64,000 bases of DNA. Origin: Paenibacillus wynnii. Its GTDB lineage: Bacteria; Bacillota; Bacilli; Paenibacillales; Paenibacillaceae. Made by a program: the position numbers and the translations under genes. Shown in pieces: positions 18,793 to 27,708 of the stretch; position 1 is the stretch's first letter, and each line of letters begins with the position of its first letter. Under the pieces are notes generated by a model. It searched no databases, was not told where the DNA came from, and saw only the letters and a list, made by a program, of their open reading frames with translations. The stretch spans positions 310,001 to 374,000 of the forward strand of contig NZ_JQCR01000002.1 of NCBI RefSeq assembly GCF_000757885.1. Direction: 5' to 3'.

Positions 18793-19677
18793 TCACTTAC
18801 TGCCGCTGATCAAATAATTAATGATCTCTTGGTTAACGCTATCATATTGCTCATGATTAATTCCATGGCCCGCGTTAGGAATGATTTTATACGTAATCTG
18901 ATTCAATTCCAGCTCCTTGATTGAGGATGGATAATTGCTTAACTGGTCATATTCGCCAATTAAAAACAGTGACTTTTCCCTTATGATCGCCAGCTCATCC
19001 TTTGTAAATTTCCTATACTTGTGAGACATCATGGATCTATTATTAAAATACTTTAGCAAGTAAGTCCAATGAGCCATAATCTCATTGTTTTCCTCAAAAA
19101 CTTTCGATGAGTTTGGAGCACAGAGTTTTCTTAAGAGTTTTTTCGTTGTTTTTTCGGAGGCTGGCAATAAAGCTTCGGGTAGAAAAAGCATTGCCATTCG
19201 AAGCATATTTACTTTAACTCCCCCCGCCATCCCTACTACCTTGTTCACCTTACTTGGATTGGTTATTGCAAAATAATTGGCAAGATAGGCGCCGTTGGAA
19301 ACACCCGCAACGTTTACCTTATCTAAATGAAACCACTCTAGAACTTCGTTTATCCATACGGATTGGTCGAAGTTCTTATAATTATCATTAGGAACACTTT
19401 TTCCGGGCCCCCCCATAGTATCAATCGCTATCACATAAAAATGCTTCGAAAGCTCTTGAATGTTAAAGATCCACATCAAAGCGGAATTATCACCGACTCC
19501 ATGGAATAACAGCAGTGGAGGATTCTCTGGAAAACCTGCAACTATTACATGTGTTGAACCGAAAGTAGATGATATATCCACTTCCTGAATAGTAATTCCC
19601 CATTGATCCAGTAACTTTTGGTAGGAAGCATAAACAAGACTTTTACCTTGTACCTTTTTAAATGGGTTAATACTCAT
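18793..19677 (-). CDS. Alpha/beta hydrolase
   Basis: This 294-residue hydrolase has the oxyanion HG motif (LLFHGVGDN) near residue 58, the nucleophile elbow GVSNG with the catalytic Ser, Asp in LIGEYDQLS and His in NAGHGIN. It resembles small carboxylesterases or the proline iminopeptidase-like group of Firmicutes. The substrate is unknown. No signal peptide is seen, so it is cytosolic. It is alone, flanked by remnants, with a ribosome site GGAGTGGTGTTAC before the ATG. Confidence 0.85.
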   Translation of the reverse strand: MSINPFKKVQGKSLVYASYQKLLDQWGITIQEVDISSTFGSTHVIVAGFPENPPLLLFHGVGDNSALMWIFNIQELSKHFYVIAIDTMGGPGKSVPNDNYKNFDQSVWINEVLEWFHLDKVNVAGVSNGAYLANYFAITNPSKVNKVVGMAGGVKVNMLRMAMLFLPEALLPASEKTTKKLLRKLCAPNSSKVFEENNEIMAHWTYLLKYFNNRSMMSHKYRKFTKDELAIIREKSLFLIGEYDQLSNYPSSIKELELNQITYKIIPNAGHGINHEQYDSVNQEIINYLISGSK

Positions 19678-19744
19678 GTAACACCACTCCTTCTTTTAGG
19701 CTTTTATAAAAGTATATAGGAAAAGCCAACTCTCCTATATTTTG

Positions 19745-19905
19745 GAAAATGGCAGCTTTGTGAATGTTTGCTAGTAATCAAACGTCGTTTTTCTATGCTC
19801 TGGCTACAGCTAACGTTTGTCTTGAATATATTATCTTGGAAACCAACAGCGATTCCCAGATCTTTCGCGATGACCAACTCATCATAAGGATACATGAATA
19901 ATTTT
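19745..19905 (-). pseudogene. SLH-domain gene fragment with decayed terminator
   Basis: The minus strand reads [20 protein letters not shown], nearly the same as [20 protein letters not shown] in SLH domain 2 of the xylanase. The following bases near 19750-19772 (ATGGCAGCTTTGTGAATGTT) resemble the 3' end and terminator of the xylanase at 12355-12380. It is the decayed tail of a second SLH protein gene or a partial duplication. Confidence 0.6.
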
Positions 19906-19949
19906 CCTCCACTTACAAACACTACGGTAAAAAGGGAGGTCAATGCTTT

Positions 19950-20621
19950 ATGTGTCAACGCTTTTCCATGGCGGCCGAGTTGCCGAAGGTTCAGGAGCAT
20001 TTTCAGATCGATCGGGTGATGTACTTCTATAAAAACCGCTATAACATTAGCCCAACGCAGCATATGCCAGTCGTGCTACAGCAGAACGGGGAGCGAATTT
20101 TGGATGAATTCCGCTGGGGATTGATGCCCTTTTGGGGAAAAGATGCGATTAACGCAGATCTCAGGAATGTGCATCAGAATTCGGGCTACCGCAGAATAGT
20201 AGACAAGCAGCGGTGTATTATCCCGTGCAACGGATTGTACTATTGGAAAATAGAAGGGAAGAAGTCCTATCCGGTGCGGGTGGTCATGAAAAACCGCGGC
20301 ATGTTCGGGGTGGCCGGTCTATACGAAATTTGGCGGGATACACGTGGGGAACCGCTCCGTACCTGCACCTTGGTCATGACGCAGGCCAATCCGCTAATTG
20401 GGCAATTTCAGAGCCGGATGCCAGCGATTCTATCCCCGGAGGAAATGACCCAGTGGCTCGATGAGAAGACGAACAATCTTAATGCGCTTGATTCTATTCT
20501 ACGTCCCCATTCGGCAGAAGAGATGCATGCGTATGCAGTAACGCCACGGATCGATGACGGCAACGACACCGCTGAATGCATTCGGGAGATGGATCTGAAG
20601 CATGCGTGGGTAAAGTCCTAA
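19950..20621 (+). CDS. SRAP-family protein (YedK/HMCES-like) with altered active site
   Basis: SRAP proteins cross-link to abasic sites in single-stranded DNA through Cys2. This 223-residue protein keeps Cys2 (MCQRF), the YNISPTQ loop, FRWGLMPFW and Asn69. The canonical GFYEW is GLYYW here, so the active-site Glu is Tyr98, and the His of HxRMP is Gln154 (FQSRMP). Abasic-site binding may remain but the lyase-like chemistry is probably changed. It starts at an ATG after GGGAGG and ends in a terminator; it appears to be a single gene. Confidence 0.85.
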   Translation: MCQRFSMAAELPKVQEHFQIDRVMYFYKNRYNISPTQHMPVVLQQNGERILDEFRWGLMPFWGKDAINADLRNVHQNSGYRRIVDKQRCIIPCNGLYYWKIEGKKSYPVRVVMKNRGMFGVAGLYEIWRDTRGEPLRTCTLVMTQANPLIGQFQSRMPAILSPEEMTQWLDEKTNNLNALDSILRPHSAEEMHAYAVTPRIDDGNDTAECIREMDLKHAWVKS

Positions 20622-20640
20622 TGATCCCCGACTTTTTGAT

Positions 20641-20677
20641 AAAAGGCCAACCCGGCAAAAGGTTTGGTCTTTTTTTG
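20641..20677 (+). terminator. Terminator after the SRAP gene
   Basis: GGCCAACC pairs with GGTTTGGTC around CGGCAAAA, followed by seven T. Confidence 0.8.
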
Positions 20678-20762
20678 TTTTTATAGGTTCATATTTAAAT
20701 CTGATGTCAGATTGAATAATAATCCATAGTCCATTCCAGTAGTACCTTCCTCTTACTAGTGC

Positions 20763-20807
20763 TGTCCCATAAGCCATGAAGTGGCTGCTTGGGACACCCT
20801 CTTTTTT
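20763..20807 (+). terminator. TGTCCCA hairpin with T-run
   Basis: TGTCCCA…GCCA at 20763-20776 pairs imperfectly with TGGC…TGGGACA ending at 20796; six T follow at 20802-20807. It could be a terminator, or the relic end of an insertion sequence, since TGTCCCA termini are common there. The rest of 20678-20912 shows only the promoter region of the next gene. Confidence 0.4.
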
Positions 20808-20912
20808 GAGTAGGATTATGTTGGGATTAATAAAACCTTTAACAAAGGGCAATCTAAAAAAGAATTAACTTGTTGGGAAAAATACGAACATAAGAAAAAG
20901 GAGTGGACAATA

Positions 20913-21812
20913 TTGAAAGTAGTGGTAACCGGTGCGGCAGGTAAAATCGGCCGATGGGCCGTAAGAACAATCTTAGATGCCGGTCATGAAGTTATAGCTT
21001 CAGATAAAAAATTAAGAGAAGAATCTGCTTCGTTAAATTTCGTTCAAGCTGAATTACGTGACTATGGTCAGGTCTGTCAGCTATTAATGGGATGTGATGC
21101 CGTTGTCCATCTAGCGAATATCCCTGCCGATGTTAGGAATACATCCCAGGCTATATTTGAGAATAATATGTTGGTAAATTTCAATATCCTTGAAGCTTGC
21201 AAGGACTTTAAAATTCCTAAGCTTGTATGGGCATCAAGTGAAACGGTATTGGGATATCCTTTTGTACCGGAGGAGCTTAGTTATCTTCCTGTGGACGAAG
21301 AGCATCCAACTTTAGTTAAGTCATCCTATGCAATGGCAAAGCTATTGACTGAACAACTGACAGGAATGTATCACAATCTTACTAAGCAACAAATCGTTAC
21401 TCTTCGTTTTGCAAATATGTATGAGCCTGATGAATATGAAAAGATCCCCCCTCAGCATTGGAATGATGAGGAAAGGGATATTCAAAAGAAAAATGCATGG
21501 GCTTATTGCGATGTTAGAGATGCTGCTAAGGCGTGTCTTCTTGCAATAGAGAAGAATGATCTAGGAAATCAAGTATTCCATATAACCGCTCCAGATACAA
21601 TTATGCCCGATCTTAGTCAGGACTTAGTAAAGAGATTTTTTCCAAATGTAACTTTAAAGAGACCTGTACAAGAGCATGAGACCTTAATGGCAATAGATAA
21701 GGCCAAGAAAATCCTTGGTTATGAACCACATCATACATGGCGTTCTGTTCTGAATCATGACGGCACAATGAAGGCACTTCCTGAAGACCAGCTTGCTTTT
21801 TCAAGCGTATAA
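20913..21812 (+). CDS. NAD(P)-dependent sugar epimerase/dehydratase-like SDR
   Basis: This 299-residue extended short-chain dehydrogenase has the Rossmann motif VTGAAGKIG at residues 5-13, the D-x-x-D-like strand, an active-site region ASSETVLG, and Y-x3-K in SSYAMAKLL. It resembles uronate dehydrogenase/UDP-sugar epimerase-like proteins; the exact substrate is unclear. The start is TTG, fixed by AAAAAGGAGTGGACA upstream. It is a single gene followed by a bidirectional hairpin at 21822-21852. Confidence 0.85.
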   Translation: MKVVVTGAAGKIGRWAVRTILDAGHEVIASDKKLREESASLNFVQAELRDYGQVCQLLMGCDAVVHLANIPADVRNTSQAIFENNMLVNFNILEACKDFKIPKLVWASSETVLGYPFVPEELSYLPVDEEHPTLVKSSYAMAKLLTEQLTGMYHNLTKQQIVTLRFANMYEPDEYEKIPPQHWNDEERDIQKKNAWAYCDVRDAAKACLLAIEKNDLGNQVFHITAPDTIMPDLSQDLVKRFFPNVTLKRPVQEHETLMAIDKAKKILGYEPHHTWRSVLNHDGTMKALPEDQLAFSSV

Positions 21813-21821
21813 ATAATCATC

Positions 21822-21852
21822 CAAAAAAATCAGCCCCGCTTCAGGGGCTGAT
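21822..21852 (-). terminator. Bidirectional hairpin between convergent genes
   Basis: ATCAGCCCC at 21829-21837 pairs perfectly with GGGGCTGAT at 21844-21852. On the minus strand it is followed by seven T and serves the GH112 gene; on the plus strand the tail is weaker. Confidence 0.85.
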
Positions 21853-21942
21853 TATAATCTAACGTTCCATCGCTAAGAGATACGCGGATCACAATATCCT
21901 GGTCATGATTGCCGAATCCAGCCCCGTAGAGTGTCAATCCAC

Positions 21943-24159
21943 CTATGTTAACGGCCTGCTCGTCAACCGCGAAACGAAGCGTCCAGAACGGTTCCGGCAG
22001 CTTTTAATAGTTGTGATAATAGTGTCGAACGGATCTAATTCCAGGGTTTGTTGTCCATATTCCGTATCAATAGTAGTTTTTTGCAGTTGATCGCTATTGT
22101 TGATAACTACGAGCATTTTACTTTCCGGATAATAAGCACACTCTGTATATAAGTTATCCGTAATGTACTTCGTTTCATGTAACTCATCGCCCGCAAATCG
22201 AATGATATTCAGCAGCAATCGTGTGTTTTCAAAGCTGAATTCGAAAGAAGGAAGGTAGATCCCCTTACCTTTACCAAAAGCATGAGTAGATAGTGTTAGG
22301 ATACCACCTGTTTCATTCACTACCGCAGCTGACCCATCTGTAAGATAAATACTATTCTTAGGCTTGATGCTGGCCCCTTCTGGCACCAAACCATGCTCGT
22401 CATGAACCTCATATGTCCATCTTCCATGAGCTACTCTGGAGCCTGAATCTTCATCTAGACCGAGGACATGTGCCATACGGAAAAAGCTGTCATACCCCTC
22501 AACCGCCGAAGGCTGGTTAATACCGATAAAGGTACCGCCCTCATACACCCATTTGGTCAAGATATCCACGACCTTGTGGTCATCCCAATGCTTGCCACCG
22601 CTCCAAGCAGAACCTGCTGAACCGGCATTGATCACTACATCACAATCTTGCAGGTTGCCCTGACGGATATCTTCGAAATCAATGAACTGCACCTCAACCG
22701 GCAATCCGGATAAAGCCTCATTAATATGAATCAAATCATGCATATACGTTTCATGGAAATGGCCGGATAATGTCCACGATCTCAATTTTCCCCAAGTGTG
22801 TAGAATGGCTACCTTCGTCTTAATCTGATAAGGTTTGCCTTGTTGATGCAGTTCTTTAATTTCTCTGAATTCATTAGCAATCTTCTCGATATAATCACAG
22901 AAGTCCGGATAAGACTCTACTAGATGCAAATATCCGCCCAGTCCAATCCGGTCAATAGGCTCCCGCAAGAGGGCGCGCCGAATATTAATCCAGTACTTTT
23001 TGGCATCCAGCGTGGGGTTGCCCCCCTCCATAAAGGTAGGAAGCCCGCCTAACCCAACCGGAAATAAGTAGGGATGCAGCCGAATCTCATGCGTATCCAC
23101 TTTCACCCCTGAACACAGCCTTGCCTCAAAACCGGAGAATACACATTTAATCATCCCGTCAAAGCCAAACTCTCCAAAGCGGTCATTGTAAGGCTCTGCT
23201 CCAACCCAACTGTCATCATAGAAGACGTACGCCAGCTTGTCATGCTTATGCACAATATCAATACATTTCTTGCCAAATTCGATGACGAAATCATTGATAA
23301 ATGCCATATAGTCGAGCTTGCGCTGCTCAGCCGGGATATGGCTAACACGGTATTGTCCACCATTCACAAAATCCTCAGCCGTCAGTGAATACCCATATTT
23401 CTTGGCGAACAGATCAAGCGCTCTTGAACTTACCGTAAAGTCGTATGAACCCCAGTCAGAGAACAGATGGCGATTGCGGTCACTACTGCCCCAGATCCAG
23501 GCGAAATTATAAAATAAAGAGGTGAACCGAACAACCGTGGTTTCCTTATGCTGAACACACCAATTCTCCATCCATTCCAACAGATACTTTTGAGTATCTT
23601 CATAGATCGGATCAATTTGCATCAGATGCTCTTTGTCCCAATGGTTAGTCGTATGGTTATACATCGAAATCTCTTCCCAGATCCGGTAGGCCATGAAGCT
23701 GACCGTGTATTTATGCCAGGGAACAATGCCACTAATGACCACATTTCCCGATTCCCGTTCATAATTCCACTGCTCTCTTGAAACTTCTTCCCCGGTCGTT
23801 CTATCAACAACCTGCCAATACTTAAAGGCCTCTTTGGAATCATTCACTCTGAATTGTTCAGCAAAAAAATCCTCCATCAGATAGATGGATACATAATCTT
23901 GTACAGCTACCTTCGGATGGGTAATTAAAAAACACTGCTGCAGCTTATCCAGATTCTGAGACGCCCACTCGTTATGATCTCGGATGATGCAAATTGTAGA
24001 ATAAATACCGTACCCAGCGTTGATAATCTCATCTGACAACTGCGTGCCGTCACTGTCACGGATGACATCAGCACCCCAACGTTCAGCTAATTGCAGGGTC
24101 AGCGCTTCATAACCGGATTCTCCCGGTAGTGTAAAGGCCCCCGTTGTTTGTCTGGTCAA
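21943..24159 (-). CDS. GH112 beta-galactoside phosphorylase
   Basis: GH112 enzymes split galactosyl-beta-1,3-N-acetylhexosamine or galactosyl-beta-1,4-L-rhamnose with phosphate, giving galactose 1-phosphate. The 738-residue protein shows the family start (FTLPGESGYEALTLQLAERW, then WGADVIRDSDGT), YKYW-like VDRTTGE, and D316 in VFYDDSWVGAEPY, which aligns with the catalytic Asp313 of the Bifidobacterium enzyme. There is no signal peptide, so it is cytosolic. It is 12 bases downstream of the GH105 gene in one operon, which favours galactosyl-rhamnose from rhamnogalacturonan over lacto-N-biose. It starts with TTG after GGAGGG. The last 15 residues look like extra tail. Confidence 0.9.
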   Translation of the reverse strand: MTRQTTGAFTLPGESGYEALTLQLAERWGADVIRDSDGTQLSDEIINAGYGIYSTICIIRDHNEWASQNLDKLQQCFLITHPKVAVQDYVSIYLMEDFFAEQFRVNDSKEAFKYWQVVDRTTGEEVSREQWNYERESGNVVISGIVPWHKYTVSFMAYRIWEEISMYNHTTNHWDKEHLMQIDPIYEDTQKYLLEWMENWCVQHKETTVVRFTSLFYNFAWIWGSSDRNRHLFSDWGSYDFTVSSRALDLFAKKYGYSLTAEDFVNGGQYRVSHIPAEQRKLDYMAFINDFVIEFGKKCIDIVHKHDKLAYVFYDDSWVGAEPYNDRFGEFGFDGMIKCVFSGFEARLCSGVKVDTHEIRLHPYLFPVGLGGLPTFMEGGNPTLDAKKYWINIRRALLREPIDRIGLGGYLHLVESYPDFCDYIEKIANEFREIKELHQQGKPYQIKTKVAILHTWGKLRSWTLSGHFHETYMHDLIHINEALSGLPVEVQFIDFEDIRQGNLQDCDVVINAGSAGSAWSGGKHWDDHKVVDILTKWVYEGGTFIGINQPSAVEGYDSFFRMAHVLGLDEDSGSRVAHGRWTYEVHDEHGLVPEGASIKPKNSIYLTDGSAAVVNETGGILTLSTHAFGKGKGIYLPSFEFSFENTRLLLNIIRFAGDELHETKYITDNLYTECAYYPESKMLVVINNSDQLQKTTIDTEYGQQTLELDPFDTIITTIKSCRNRSGRFVSRLTSRPLT

Positions 24160-24171
24160 ATGGATTCCCTC

Positions 24172-25191
24172 CTATTCAAGCATATCAGATAGAAAAGCCA
24201 ATGCTAAGCCTTGACCCCAGCCCTGAATCCAATCTTTTGGAATATTACAGTATCCTTCCCGATCCTTCATAACCGCCGTTCCGCCCGACACACCCAATAC
24301 TCGTCCATCTTCGCTGATATTGTCCAAGATGCCTTTTAGTGCCTTTTGCACATATTTGATATGCAGCGGATTGCCGTTATTGATCATAGCAGCTGCGATC
24401 CCGCAAGATGCGGATACTTCTTCATAGGAATCCTCATCATCCAGTACCGTCCGCCACAAGCCGTTCTCCGTTTGAACAAGCTTGAGTGCTGCCAACTGAT
24501 CCCGAAGCGAACACTCCACGTCCATACACTGCGGATACAAGTACCATTCTTTCAAAAGCGGTTTGACTTGGGACATGGTATACGCACCCCAAGCATTTGC
24601 TCTGCCCCAGAATAATCCTGACATGTGATCCTGCTTGATGTTATTGTAGCCGTGGTACCAAAGACCGCTACTAGGGTCTTGCAGGTATTTGATATGCCAG
24701 TAATATTGATTCAAGGCATCCTGGATCATGTCCTGATCGTTCAATTTACTTCCTACGCGGAGCAGAAAAAATGCCGCCATAAATAAAGTATCCGCCCAGG
24801 CCTGCTCCGGAAAATCATTAGAAACGGATACAGTATGCTGTAGCACCTTGTCTTCGAACCGGAGTGCATGGTTCTGGAGGTAGTCCACCTTGCTCATCAC
24901 AATATCCCAATATTTCTGGTTTCCTGTTTCTTCATACAATGTAATCAGCATATGGCCCATGGCACATGTATTTACCGTCCAGCTTGGCAAGCCCAATTCG
25001 ATATATTCATCTGCCCATTGGATAAGCATATTCAGATACTCTTTATTCCCTGTGGTTTGATAGGCTCTGGATACACCATAATACGCCACACCGCAAGGCC
25101 ATTCCCATGTTAAATCCATCGCCATTGTTTTTCTAACGACTTTATCGATAACGCTTAATATCTCTTCCTTGTCATAAGTTAATTGAAGCAT
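24172..25191 (-). CDS. GH105 unsaturated rhamnogalacturonyl hydrolase
   Basis: This 339-residue cytosolic enzyme removes the unsaturated galacturonyl residue from rhamnogalacturonan-lyase products. Family marks are the catalytic Asp134 in EQAWADTLFMA (Asp143 of YteR), SSGLWYHGY, FWGRANAW and the end block GWGQGLALAF. I chose the ATG at 25191 since AGAGGAGAACAAAG precedes it; the longer frame from 25236 enters the promoter. It is the first gene of the operon with GH112, and an AraC regulator is divergent. It could also act on other unsaturated uronides (GH88-like), less likely. Confidence 0.9.
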   Translation of the reverse strand: MLQLTYDKEEILSVIDKVVRKTMAMDLTWEWPCGVAYYGVSRAYQTTGNKEYLNMLIQWADEYIELGLPSWTVNTCAMGHMLITLYEETGNQKYWDIVMSKVDYLQNHALRFEDKVLQHTVSVSNDFPEQAWADTLFMAAFFLLRVGSKLNDQDMIQDALNQYYWHIKYLQDPSSGLWYHGYNNIKQDHMSGLFWGRANAWGAYTMSQVKPLLKEWYLYPQCMDVECSLRDQLAALKLVQTENGLWRTVLDDEDSYEEVSASCGIAAAMINNGNPLHIKYVQKALKGILDNISEDGRVLGVSGGTAVMKDREGYCNIPKDWIQGWGQGLALAFLSDMLE

Positions 25192-25394
25192 CTTTGTTCT
25201 CCTCTCTAATCGCATACGCCCCTCTAAGAGGCTCATATCCGTCCGTCTTATTGCAAACGCTTTACAGACTCTATTGTAAGCAGTAAAATGATCAATATCT
25301 AAGCACTTTCGCAGAAAAACTGCGCAATTTCAACCATTTATTCTTTATATTCAATTCAACTCAAATCCACGAAATGGGAGCAGGAGCATCGAAT

Positions 25395-26336
25395 ATGCCC
25401 AGAAAAAAGAAGCCCGTCATTGAATACCGCCACTACAGCTTGCCTATCCATTTCCCTGTCTTGCTGTTGAGCGGGGAACGATGGAAGATTTCCGATATCA
25501 AAAGCGAACATCTCCATTTTCATAACCATTTGGAGATTGGTATTTGCTATTCGGACAGCGGTATCATGGAGATCAAAGGAGAATCCGTACCTTTTACAGC
25601 CGGCGATGTGACCTTCCTTCCCAGGTATCTTCCCCATACGACGTACAGTTCGCCAAATACAGCCAGTCTGTGGTCCTATCTCTTTTTTTCGCCAGAGGAC
25701 CTCTTCCAACATTCATTCAAAAGTCCTTACAACAACTTTGAGCCGAATTTGTGGGCGGTAAAGGGAATGAACTGTATATTGAACAAGGAGAAATATCCTA
25801 AGGTTTATACACTTGCTACATCGATCGTAGAGGAATTACAACAACAGAAACCTTACTATCAAGAAAATGCTTACGGCTTATTGCTATCCCTTTATATAGA
25901 ACTCCTCAGAATTCATTCCACGAATGAAGGATTGGCCGATCAGGAAGCAGAGCATGGCCTGAAAAGCGATTTTGTGATTTCTCCGGCTCTGGAGTTTATC
26001 ACTAAGAACTATATGACACCCATGACCATCGATTTCCTGGCTGATCTGTGCCACTTAAGCACCACTCATTTTCGCAGAAAATTCCATGAAATCATGGGGG
26101 CTGCACCTCTCGATTTCCTGAGTAGCACCCGAATCGAAGAGGCCTGTAAGCAGTTAAAAAGTTCGGATCAATCCATTCTTTCGATCTCCGAACAAGTTGG
26201 TTATCCTTCCATTTCCAGCTTCAATCGATGCTTCTCCAAGCTAATGGGAGCTTCGCCAAAAAAATGGCGGAAAGGGGCACAATCCGAAGCACAATCAGCG
26301 AAAGCTTCTATTCTGGAGTTTACGGGGTGGGTTTAA
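25395..26336 (+). CDS. AraC-family regulator of the GH105-GH112 operon
   Basis: This 313-residue protein has an N-terminal cupin sensor (HLHFHNHLEIGICYSDSG, residues about 40-60) and a C-terminal double helix-turn-helix (FLADLCHLSTTHFRRKFHEI, and ISEQVGYPSISSFNRCFSK). It is divergent from GH105 with 203 bases between starts, so it most likely activates that operon in response to an oligosaccharide. The ATG at 25395 has GCAGGAG upstream; an in-frame ATG at 25374 is the alternative. Confidence 0.88.
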   Translation: MPRKKKPVIEYRHYSLPIHFPVLLLSGERWKISDIKSEHLHFHNHLEIGICYSDSGIMEIKGESVPFTAGDVTFLPRYLPHTTYSSPNTASLWSYLFFSPEDLFQHSFKSPYNNFEPNLWAVKGMNCILNKEKYPKVYTLATSIVEELQQQKPYYQENAYGLLLSLYIELLRIHSTNEGLADQEAEHGLKSDFVISPALEFITKNYMTPMTIDFLADLCHLSTTHFRRKFHEIMGAAPLDFLSSTRIEEACKQLKSSDQSILSISEQVGYPSISSFNRCFSKLMGASPKKWRKGAQSEAQSAKASILEFTGWV

Positions 26337-26343
26337 TGTAAAG

Positions 26344-26376
26344 AAATAAAAACACCTCGAAAAGAATTCGAAGTGT
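26344..26376 (-). terminator. Terminator of the ATP-grasp/MFS/aminotransferase operon
   Basis: On the minus strand ACACTTCGAA pairs with TTCGAGGTGT around TTCTT and is followed by TTTTATTTC. It lies about 135 bases past the aminotransferase stop and also ends the convergent AraC region. Confidence 0.65.
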
Positions 26377-26511
26377 GTGAGGCAATTCTTAAATTTTCTA
26401 AGTCTTAGCTAGAGAAGACGAATTATTCCAAATTCATACTTGCAGCAGACTTATGAATTTTCATGAGAGCTTGTTAGGCACATTATCATAAAAATATGAA
26501 TTACTCTCATA

Positions 26512-27708
26512 TTATGCCCGTGCTAAAAGAGTTTGTCTCGCATTTCTAAATGCATGCTCAGAATCAGCTATTTTATTTAATGGATTACTGAACGAAATTC
26601 TAAAATAGCCTGATCCTTTGAATGAGCTACCAGGTACAGTAAATACTCTATAATTCTTTGCTAAGAAATCACAAAAAAACTGATCATCTTGGATGGGTGA
26701 CTCTGGAAAAATAAATATTCCTCCTTCAGGTACAGTGACATTGTATCCGGCTTTTTGAAGAACTTTTACCATAAGATCTCTTCTTTCTTTATAGGGAGCC
26801 GGATCAACTTTCAAGCTACTCATTTCTGATATCACACGTTGTACAAACACAGGAGCATTAACAAATCCTAATATACGGGTACTATATATTATTGCTTCTA
26901 AGATAATCTCCTTAGCCTCTAATTTCTCAGGTAAAACAATATAACCCAGTCTTTCGCCAGCAATACCAAAATCTTTACTAAACGAACCAATGTATATAAG
27001 TCTATTAAAAATTAAGAATGGATTACATTGAGAATCACCATAAAACAATTGATCATATGGGGAATCAAAGATTATATATATTGTAGTTTCAAAATATGCT
27101 TCAGATTCTTCAACCAACCTATTTAGTTTCTTTAATTCCTCTGTATGAAAAGCTTTCCCTGTAGGATTATGAGGTGTATTAATAATGATGGCACGAGTAT
27201 TGTGAGTTATACTTTTAGCTAATGCCGAAAAATCAATACTAAAATCCGAGTCTAATTTTACATATATCGGTTTTCCACCATAATTAGTAATATAACCGCT
27301 GTACTCTGAAAAATATGGGGTAAATACAATTACTTCATCCTCAAAATTCAATAGACTATTATGAATAACATTTAGTGCACCTGCTGCGCCAGCAGTCATA
27401 ATAATATCAGTTAATGTATGATTGGTATTATATTTATGATTAATATGATCAGCCACAACTTCTCTTGTTTTAGCTAAGCCTTGATGTTCAATGTAGGAAT
27501 GTTTACCTGAAGTTTTATGATTTAAGATTTCAATCCCTTTTTGTGTGAATTCAACTGGAGGCTCTACAATAGGGTTGCCTAAAGAAAAATCAAATACGGC
27601 TTCTTTGCCATATTCCTTTTCTACTCTTTTGCTCTCCATAAACATTGCACGAATAGCCGATGGTGTAGATATTTTTTCAGACACTTTATCAGAAATCCAA
27701 TTCTTCAT
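26512..27708 (-). CDS. PLP aminotransferase, class I/II (BacF position)
   Basis: This 398-residue fold-type I aminotransferase has the cofactor lysine near residue 243 (GSFSKDFGIAGERLGYI), the NTPHNPTGK loop, and the C-terminal FRISFSNP arginine. It probably transfers an amino group to a keto acid; in the bacilysin pathway BacF does this for the dihydro-4-hydroxyphenylpyruvate intermediate. It is the last gene of the operon and its ATG overlaps the MFS gene end by 20 bases. It is AT-rich like the rest of the cluster. A housekeeping aspartate/aromatic aminotransferase role is possible, but the position argues for a dedicated one. Confidence 0.85.
   Translation of the reverse strand: MKNWISDKVSEKISTPSAIRAMFMESKRVEKEYGKEAVFDFSLGNPIVEPPVEFTQKGIEILNHKTSGKHSYIEHQGLAKTREVVADHINHKYNTNHTLTDIIMTAGAAGALNVIHNSLLNFEDEVIVFTPYFSEYSGYITNYGGKPIYVKLDSDFSIDFSALAKSITHNTRAIIINTPHNPTGKAFHTEELKKLNRLVEESEAYFETTIYIIFDSPYDQLFYGDSQCNPFLIFNRLIYIGSFSKDFGIAGERLGYIVLPEKLEAKEIILEAIIYSTRILGFVNAPVFVQRVISEMSSLKVDPAPYKERRDLMVKVLQKAGYNVTVPEGGIFIFPESPIQDDQFFCDFLAKNYRVFTVPGSSFKGSGYFRISFSNPLNKIADSEHAFRNARQTLLARA

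Noticed and set aside
25256..25271. cre-like TTGCAAACGCTTTACA upstream of GH105
   Set aside because: It has one base too many between the halves, so it misses the consensus; kept only as a weak possibility.
26512..27708. Aminotransferase as a plain housekeeping gene
   Set aside because: Its overlap with the exporter gene and the AT-rich cluster make a dedicated role more likely.
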